Below, piece by piece: positions 5,828-9,606 of a DNA stretch of 9,606 bases. The notes beneath the pieces were generated by a model. That model did no database searches, was not told where the DNA came from, and worked only from the letters and a program-made list of their open reading frames with translations. The position numbers and the translations under genes were made by a program. Numbering within the stretch: the first letter of the stretch is position 1; every line of letters starts with the position of its first letter. Origin of the DNA: Acidobacteriota bacterium (lineage in GTDB: Bacteria; Acidobacteriota; Thermoanaerobaculia; Thermoanaerobaculales; Thermoanaerobaculaceae); the NCBI GenBank assembly GCA_021782525.1, contig JAJXUY010000039.1, positions 1-9,606 on the forward strand, written 5' to 3'.

Positions 5828-6529
5828 CTACTCCGCCTCGCCGGGGAGGCGCTCGTGCGCCAGCAGCGCCAGCGCGCGCTCGATGGCGGGCCCGCGCATC
5901 CTCCGTTTGGAGAGGGCATAGGCCTGCGGGTTGAGGGAGGCGAGCGGCGCGAGCCGCTCCTCGGCGCGGGCCACGAGGTCGCTTCCGGGTGCGGCCAGCT
6001 CGTCGAAGAGCCCAGCGGCGACGGCCTCCTTCGGGGCGTAGGCCCGGCCGTGGAGGAGGACCTCCGCGTGGCGCTGCGGCGGGATCGCGGGCTGGATGAT
6101 CGCCAGCACCCACGAGGGCAGCGGAATGCCGATGAGGACCTCGTTCATCTGCAGGCGGAACGGCCCCTCCTCGACGAGCCTCAGGTCGCAGGCGAGGGCG
6201 AGGATGAACCCGCCCGCGACGGCGTGACCCGCGCACGCGGCCGCGGTGGGGATCGGCAGGAGGGCGGCGCGCGCCATGGTGTGCGCGAACGCGCGGTGGA
6301 GTTCCTTGAGCTGCCCGGGATCCAGCGTCGGGAGCGTCTTCACGTTGAGACCGCCGGAGAAGAACCCCGGGCGGCCGGTGAAGACCAACCCCCGGCACCC
6401 CGAGGCCTCGGCCTCGTCCATGGCCCGGTCGAGCCCCGCGAAGAACGCCGTGTCCATGGCGTTGGCCTTGCCGTCGTCCATGCGGATGATCCCGCACGCC
6501 CCGTCCCGTTCGAACCCGATCGTCGCCAT
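5828..6529 (-). CDS. enoyl-CoA hydratase/isomerase (crotonase) family protein
   Basis: The 233-residue product has the crotonase fold signatures. FSGGLNVK at 57-64 is the first oxyanion-hole segment (usually FSAGADLK), and AGHAVAGGFILALACDLRLV at 100-119 is the second. Glu130 (in MNEVLIG) and Glu156 (in RHAEVLLHG) align with the two catalytic glutamates of mitochondrial enoyl-CoA hydratase. The usual PGAGGTQRL stretch is replaced by IGIPLPSWVLAI, which looks more like the delta3,delta2-enoyl-CoA isomerase branch (IAPFW). It could therefore move a double bond rather than hydrate it. A cytoplasmic role in fatty-acid or related acyl-CoA breakdown is likely. At 233 residues it is slightly shorter than typical 255-260-residue family members and lacks a long C-terminal helix. 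ATG 6529 is preferred over the in-frame start at 6616 because the family homology begins there (MATIGFERDG) and GGAGGG lies 8 bases upstream. No partner beta-oxidation gene is adjacent. Confidence 0.85.
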   Translation of the reverse strand: MATIGFERDGACGIIRMDDGKANAMDTAFFAGLDRAMDEAEASGCRGLVFTGRPGFFSGGLNVKTLPTLDPGQLKELHRAFAHTMARAALLPIPTAAACAGHAVAGGFILALACDLRLVEEGPFRLQMNEVLIGIPLPSWVLAIIQPAIPPQRHAEVLLHGRAYAPKEAVAAGLFDELAAPGSDLVARAEERLAPLASLNPQAYALSKRRMRGPAIERALALLAHERLPGEAE

Positions 6530-6587
6530 GGCCCTCGCCCTCCTCAGCGTGTTCGAAACCCCGGAGGCTCGACGCTCCGTTCGTACA

Positions 6588-6616
6588 AGTATGACGGCCG
6601 CCACCGGGCTCGCCAA
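6588..6616 (-). promoter_or_regulatory. candidate promoter of the enoyl-CoA hydratase/isomerase gene
   Basis: On the minus strand TTGGCG (6616-6611) and CATACT (6593-6588) are separated by exactly 17 bases, each matching four of six consensus positions. Transcription would start near 6581, giving a leader of about 50 bases with the GGAGGG site. It supports separate expression from the DUF116 gene 200 bases upstream. Confidence 0.4.
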
Positions 6617-6626
6617 GAACTGGGCA

Positions 6627-6669
6627 ATCGGTACCAGCTATCGCCATCCCACCTTCGTGGGGTGACGGG
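6627..6669 (+). repeat. 43-bp dispersed element, copy 2
   Basis: ATCGGTACCAGCTATCGCC and the following bases to 6669 match the copy at 5578-5620 at 33 of 43 positions without gaps. It lies between the DUF116 and enoyl-CoA hydratase genes, just upstream of the candidate promoter of the latter. Its last 13 bases are also part of the hairpin region at 6657-6701. Confidence 0.65.
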
Positions 6670-6701
6670 AAGTTCCCCACCAGCAACGGCACATACGTGC
6701 C
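6657..6701. terminator. hairpin cluster downstream of the DUF116 gene
   Basis: GTGGGG (6657-6662) pairs with CCCCAC (6675-6680) and encloses the near-palindrome GGGAAGTTCCC (6668-6678). GGCAC (6688-6692) pairs with GTGCC (6697-6701) around a 4-base loop. The cluster starts about 30 bases after the DUF116 stop on the minus strand, where a transcription stop would be expected. There is no T-run, so a role as terminator or mRNA 3'-end stabiliser is only probable. Confidence 0.35.
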
Positions 6702-6729
6702 ACCAGCTCGTGAGGTGGGGTTGTCGCGG

Positions 6730-7470
6730 TCAGGCGGGCGGCGCCGCGGCCGCCTTGGCGGCGAGGATCGCCTCGACGCGCTCGACGACCGCGTCGGTGA
6801 CGACCGGGTCGTCGCGCCAGTGCTCGCAGCCGCAGTAGTTGAGCAGCACCCCCTGGCTCGGCACGCCGGCCTGCTCGGCCGCTCGCATGCCGCTCGCGAG
6901 CATCCAGATGCACGCCACGCCCAGGACGGCGAGGTCGGGGTAGCGCCCCCGCATCAGCGCGCGGAACTGCTTCTCGTGCCCGAGCTCCGAGAAGTAGGCG
7001 CCGGCGCCGTGGCGCGCGGCCGCCGCGGTCATGCGGCCGATCGCGCACTCGGGGTCGCACGCGGTGCACCGCGTTCCGTAGCGCGTGCTCTTTCGCTTGC
7101 AGGCGCTACCCTGGCGGCGCAGGCAGTCGGGGAGGATGAGCACGGTGTCGCGCCGCCGCACGAACTCCGGCCAGAACTGCCGGCTCATCACGACGCAGGC
7201 GAGCAGCTCCACCAGGTAGCGCTCGCGGGTGGTGCGGCGGTAAGGCTCCTCGGCGCGGTCCGCCGCCGCGAGGACCCGCGCAACGAACACCGGCACCCGT
7301 GCGAACGCCGGCCCCACCTCACGGTCGGCCATCTCGAGGAAGCGGTCGGCCAGCCGGTCGAGGCGCTCGTAGATCGCCAGTCCCTGGCCGAGCTCGCGCA
7401 GGTCGTAGGTCGGAGCCGCGGGCGACTCACGGTCCGTCGGCACGGCAGCATCGTACGCTCGTTGCCCCAC
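6730..7470 (-). CDS. DUF116 family protein with a cysteine cluster
   Basis: The 246-residue product has no signal peptide or membrane segment. An Arg/Glu-rich, probably helical N-terminal half (about 20-105) leads into LILPDCL and a cysteine cluster: C116, C124, C135, C138 and C142 (spacing x7, x10, x2, x3). Then comes PDLAVLGVACIWML with C187, followed by ASGMRAAEQAGVPSQGVLL and a final CGC motif (C213, C215). This order of cysteine cluster, GVAC and a GVxLN-like end matches the DUF116 family. In that family the cysteines are thought likely to bind metal or an Fe-S cluster; no reaction is established that I know of. The usual basic motif after the cluster is not obvious, so this is a divergent member. 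The start is uncertain: GTG 7470 gives the longest form, GTG 7443 (MPTDRESPAAP) is equally possible, and neither has a clear ribosome binding site. The gene is divergent from the M48 protease gene with 109 bases between. Confidence 0.72.
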   Translation of the reverse strand: MGQRAYDAAVPTDRESPAAPTYDLRELGQGLAIYERLDRLADRFLEMADREVGPAFARVPVFVARVLAAADRAEEPYRRTTRERYLVELLACVVMSRQFWPEFVRRRDTVLILPDCLRRQGSACKRKSTRYGTRCTACDPECAIGRMTAAAARHGAGAYFSELGHEKQFRALMRGRYPDLAVLGVACIWMLASGMRAAEQAGVPSQGVLLNYCGCEHWRDDPVVTDAVVERVEAILAAKAAAAPPA

Positions 7471-7514
7471 AGCGAGAGCGCCGATAGCGTCGTGCGCGCC
7501 GGGCTGAGAACCAC

Positions 7515-7574
7515 TGGAACACTCGCCGCGGGAGTGCGTATGCTAGGAGGAGCGCAGCACCCCCACGGGAGGGA
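7515..7574 (+). promoter_or_regulatory. leader of the M48 protease gene: weak promoter and ribosome binding site
   Basis: GGGAGGGA at 7567-7574 is a strong Shine-Dalgarno five bases before the ATG at 7580 and fixes that start. TATGCT at 7539-7544 could be a -10, with a poor -35 (TGGAAC, 7515-7520) 18 bases upstream. A second AGGAGG at 7545-7550 has no start codon at a usable distance and is unexplained. Confidence 0.4.
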
Positions 7575-7579
7575 CAGCG

Positions 7580-8929
7580 ATGAAGAACCTGAGGACGACA
7601 CTGCTGGTGGCGCTGGTCGCGATCGTGGTGTGCGGGGCCGCGGCGGCGGCCACAGCCGCGAGCGCGGGGGCGGCCGCCCCGTCGGCGGCGACGGCGCACT
7701 TCGACCCCCGAGCGGCCACCGAGGCCTACCTGGCGACGATGTCGCCGGCGGCGCGGGCCAAGTCCGACGCTTACTTCGAGGGCGGCTACTGGCTGATCCT
7801 GTGGGACCTCGTCGTCGACCTCGTCGTCGCCTGGGTGTTCCTCGGCACCGGGCTGTCGGCGCGGATGCGCGACTGGACCGAGCGGGTGACCCGCTTCCGC
7901 TGGCTGCAGACCGCCCTCTACTCGCTGCAGTACATCGTCATCGCCAGTGTGATCACGCTGCCGTGGAGCGCCTACGAGGGCTACGTCCGCGAGCACCAGT
8001 ACGGGATGTCGAACCAGACGCTGGGCGCCTGGCTCGGCGACCAGGCCAAGGGGCTGGCGATCGGGCTGGTGCTCGGCACCCTCGCGATCACCGCGCTGTA
8101 CGCCGTCCTGCGCCGGGCGCCGCGCACGTGGTGGCTGTGGGGCTCGCTGGTGCTGATCGCGTTCGCGATGTTCGGCGCCGCGATCGCGCCGGTGTACCTC
8201 GAGCCGGTGTTCAACAAGTTCACGCCGCTGCCGGAGTCGCCGCTCAAGCGGGAGATCCTGTCGATGGCGCGCGCCAACGGCATCCCGGCGACCGACGTCT
8301 ACGAGTTCGACGCCTCCAAGCAGACCAAGCGGATGAGCGCGCACGTCAGCGGGCTATTCGGCACGACGCGGATTTCCATGAACGACAACCTGATGAACCG
8401 TGGTTCGAACGAGGAGATCGAGGCGGTGCTCGGCCACGAGATGGGGCACTACGTCCTCAACCACGTCTACAAGGGGATGGTGTTCATCGGCGTGATCATC
8501 GTCGCCGCGTTCGCGGCGCTGCGCTGGGCGTTCGCGGCGCTGCAGGCACGCTACGGCGCGCGCTGGGGGATCCGCGGCGTCGGCGACGTCGCCGGGCTGC
8601 CGTTGCTCCTGTTCCTCTTCTCCGCGTTCATGTTCGTGCTGACGCCGGTGACCAACACCCTCACGCGCACGATGGAGGAGGAGGCCGACAACTACGGCCT
8701 CAACGTCGCCCGCCAGCCGGACGGGTTCGCGCAGGCGGCGCTGCACCTGTCGGAGTACCGCAAGATGAGGCCGGGGCCGCTCGAGGAGTTCATCTTCTAC
8801 GACCACCCGAGCGGGTGGAACCGCATCTACCGGTCGATGGTATGGAAGGCGGAGCACCTCGCCGACGCCGACATCGCCGCCTACGACGCCGCCCACCCCA
8901 ACACCCCGGGGCTGGCGAAAAAGGAGTAG
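7580..8929 (+). CDS. M48 family zinc metallopeptidase, Ste24/CAAX-protease-like
   Basis: The 449-residue integral membrane protein begins with a signal or first membrane segment (MKNLRTTLLVALVAIVV) and an Ala-rich linker to about residue 40. Hydrophobic segments follow at about 70-90, 110-128, 158-176 and 186-204 (M48 N-terminal membrane domain). Next comes YLEPVFNKFTPLPESPLKR at 206-224, a hallmark of the Ste24 branch. The catalytic motif is HEMGH at 286-290 (His286 and His290 bind zinc, Glu287 is the base). Two more membrane segments lie at about 300-320 and 340-358. Glu366 in MEEEADNYG is the expected third zinc ligand (ExxAD). DHPSGWNRI at 408-416 matches the conserved HP..xR end of the family. 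In eukaryotes Ste24 trims prenylated CAAX proteins; bacterial homologues more likely act on membrane or misfolded envelope proteins. All key residues are present, so it should be active. Confidence 0.92.
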   Translation: MKNLRTTLLVALVAIVVCGAAAAATAASAGAAAPSAATAHFDPRAATEAYLATMSPAARAKSDAYFEGGYWLILWDLVVDLVVAWVFLGTGLSARMRDWTERVTRFRWLQTALYSLQYIVIASVITLPWSAYEGYVREHQYGMSNQTLGAWLGDQAKGLAIGLVLGTLAITALYAVLRRAPRTWWLWGSLVLIAFAMFGAAIAPVYLEPVFNKFTPLPESPLKREILSMARANGIPATDVYEFDASKQTKRMSAHVSGLFGTTRISMNDNLMNRGSNEEIEAVLGHEMGHYVLNHVYKGMVFIGVIIVAAFAALRWAFAALQARYGARWGIRGVGDVAGLPLLLFLFSAFMFVLTPVTNTLTRTMEEEADNYGLNVARQPDGFAQAALHLSEYRKMRPGPLEEFIFYDHPSGWNRIYRSMVWKAEHLADADIAAYDAAHPNTPGLAKKE

Positions 8930-8932
8930 CGC

Positions 8933-8989
8933 CGGCCGCCAGCGACGGCCGCCGCGGACGCTGTCACGACGGCCCAGCCGCCGCGGACG
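8933..8989 (+). repeat. short direct repeats after the protease gene
   Basis: CGGCCGCC occurs at 8933-8940 and 8946-8953, and the 13-mer GCCGCCGCGGACG occurs at 8948-8960 and 8977-8989, a 29-base period. CGGCC at 8946-8950 can pair with GGCCG at 8934-8938 to form a small GC stem just after the stop codon. This is probably non-coding duplication; only two copies exist, so it is not an array. Confidence 0.5.
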
Positions 8990-9057
8990 TGGAGGCTGCG
9001 CCTCGTCGCGAGCCGTGCTTGACGTGCGCGTCATCGCGGCGCCGTGCCCCACGCGCG

Positions 9058-9090
9058 CGTCATTGCGAGGCCGCGCAGCGGCCGAAGCAT
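9058..9090 (+). repeat. CGTCATTGCGAGG palindromic repeat, forward copy
   Basis: CGTCATTGCGAGG is followed by the perfect hairpin GGCCGC-GCA-GCGGCC at 9069-9083 and GAAGCAT. It is inverted relative to the copies at 9170-9212 and 9217-9256, so the outer CGTCATTGCGAGG ends face outward as in a two-armed REP/MITE-like unit of about 155 bp. Confidence 0.8.
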
Positions 9091-9169
9091 TCCCGCAGGC
9101 AAACGAGGGCCTCAAAGCCGAGTGGGTCTGCCGACCGTTCCGCTGACGGAGCCGTTCCGAGGACGTCCT

Positions 9170-9212
9170 GGATTGCTTCGTCGCCCGGCTGCGCCGGCCT
9201 CCTCGCAATGAC
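9170..9212 (-). repeat. CGTCATTGCGAGG palindromic repeat, inverted copy
   Basis: GGATTGCTTCGTCGCCCGGC followed by TGC, GCCGG and CCTCCTCGCAATGAC is the best-preserved copy. On the minus strand it reads GTCATTGCGAGGAGG, a CCGGC/GCCGG stem with a GCA loop, then GCGACGAAGCAATCC. This is the canonical form of a repeat common in bacterial intergenic DNA. Confidence 0.85.
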
Positions 9213-9216
9213 AGGT

Positions 9217-9256
9217 CGAAGCCATCGCCCGGCTGCGCCGGGCTCCTCGCAATGAC
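9217..9256 (-). repeat. CGTCATTGCGAGG palindromic repeat, second inverted copy
   Basis: CGAAGCCATCGCCCGGCTGC followed by GCCGGGCTCC and TCGCAATGAC is a tandem duplicate of the copy at 9170-9212, four bases after it and in the same orientation. The stem is CCCGGC/GCCGGG with a TGC loop, and the GAAGCAATCC tail is eroded to GAAGCC. Confidence 0.8.
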
Positions 9257-9344
9257 GAGGGGTCGGGAGGCGCCGAGCGATTTGACGGCGCCCTGCCTGG
9301 CGGCGAATCGGTATAAGATAGCCGTAAGGTCACTCAGGTCAGCG

Positions 9345-9606
9345 ATGTCTGGAGAGCGGGCTCCCGATCTCCTGTTGGCGCTCCGAAACGCTCGTGCGGT
9401 CGATCGCCGCGCCGCAGGGTTCTGCGCCCTCGCGAGGGCGGGCGCTGAGCGCCGGCTGGTGTGCGCGATGTCGGCGCAGCGTTCTCACCGGCAAGTGGGC
9501 CAAGGGCGTTGCCTGCCCGGGATGAGGCCGTGATTCCCGTCGGCGCCGACGATCCGGCCCGGGAGGGCGGGCGGCTCGGTCGCGGCCTTCGCGCCGCCGT
9601 GGGCCT
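9345..9606 (+). other. right edge: weak coding signal only
   Basis: A 62-codon frame from ATG 9345 (MSGERAPDLLLALRNARAVD) ends at 9533. It has no clear ribosome binding site, no recognisable domain and about 75% G+C at third positions, lower than the sure genes here, so I do not call it. Overlapping it by four bases, a GTG at 9530 opens a frame that runs off the window (MIPVGADDPAREGG). That frame is open back to 9449, with other possible starts at GTG 9461 and TTG 9509. Its composition looks more protein-like and it may be the beginning of a real gene, but about 26 codons are too few to assign a product. Confidence 0.25.

Larger units (their letters stand above)
8990..9344. other. non-coding stretch filled with palindromic repeats
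   Basis: From the end of the direct repeats to about 9344 I see no supportable gene. TGACG-TGCG-CGTCA at 9020-9033 is a small perfect hairpin. The motif GCGCGTCATCGCGG at 9026-9039 recurs as GCGCGTCATTGCGAGG at 9055-9070, and three CGTCATTGCGAGG-family repeats occupy 9058-9256. TATAAGATA at 9312-9320 is strikingly AT-rich for this DNA and could be a -10 region, but TTGACG at 9282-9287 is 24 bases away, too far for an ordinary sigma-70 promoter. Reading frames crossing the repeats encode only repeat-derived peptides. Confidence 0.6.

Noticed and set aside
5828..6616. longer start at 6616 for the enoyl-CoA hydratase/isomerase gene
   Set aside because: The extra 29 residues have no family similarity and would overlap the candidate promoter, while ATG 6529 has a good ribosome binding site.
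6697..9255. 852-codon open frame on the plus strand across the DUF116 gene and the M48 gene
   Set aside because: It runs antisense to one clear gene and out of frame with another that has all catalytic residues. The product is low-complexity Arg/Gly/Ala.
9282..9320. TTGACG and TATAAGAT as a promoter
   Set aside because: The spacing is 24 bases, well outside the 16-18 usual for sigma-70, and no confident gene follows.

Overview
The window is about 9.6 kb of very GC-rich bacterial chromosome. It carries four complete protein genes that I can assign to families, one complete repeat protein, and the first 39 codons of a sixth gene running off the left edge. The mix suggests an uncultured high-GC Gram-negative such as an Acidobacteriota or Deltaproteobacteria/Myxococcota-like lineage: a lipoprotein version of an NHLRC2-type protein, a 'GloVer' tandem-repeat protein, a DUF116 protein and a Ste24-like M48 protease. 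That placement is an inference from family distributions and composition; no ribosomal or other marker gene is present. I see no phage, plasmid, CRISPR, toxin-antitoxin or transposase gene.

Layout, left to right. (1) 1-117, minus: 5' end of an exported protein. It is divergent from (2) 371-2380, plus: a predicted lipoprotein with a thioredoxin-like domain (CINC), six NHL repeats and a C-terminal beta domain. (3) 2381-2902: a 0.5-kb non-coding stretch with a cluster of CGTCATTGCGAGG-type palindromic repeats, then two hairpins and a likely promoter. The second hairpin overlaps the Shine-Dalgarno of the next gene. (4) 2903-5578, plus: an exported protein with an InlB-B-like domain followed by 14 modules of about 50 residues of the Gloeo_Verruco (GloVer) type. 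(5) 5828-6529, minus: a short enoyl-CoA hydratase/isomerase family protein with its own candidate promoter. (6) 6730-7470, minus: a DUF116 protein with a cysteine cluster suited to binding metal or an Fe-S cluster. (7) 7580-8929, plus: a multi-pass M48 (Ste24/CAAX-protease-like) zinc metallopeptidase. (8) 8930-9606: mostly non-coding, with three more CGTCATTGCGAGG palindromes and at best weak coding signal at the right edge.

The genes do not form one pathway or operon; most are separated by 100-500 bases and orientation changes repeatedly. The shared theme is the cell envelope: three, possibly four, of the products are exported or membrane proteins. The most interesting non-coding signals are three. 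One is the hairpin over the GloVer ribosome binding site. One is a 43-bp dispersed element present at 5578-5620 and 6627-6669, with a probable diverged third copy near 2803-2829. The last is the palindromic repeat family that fills both long intergenic regions. I see no convincing new defence or mobile system.
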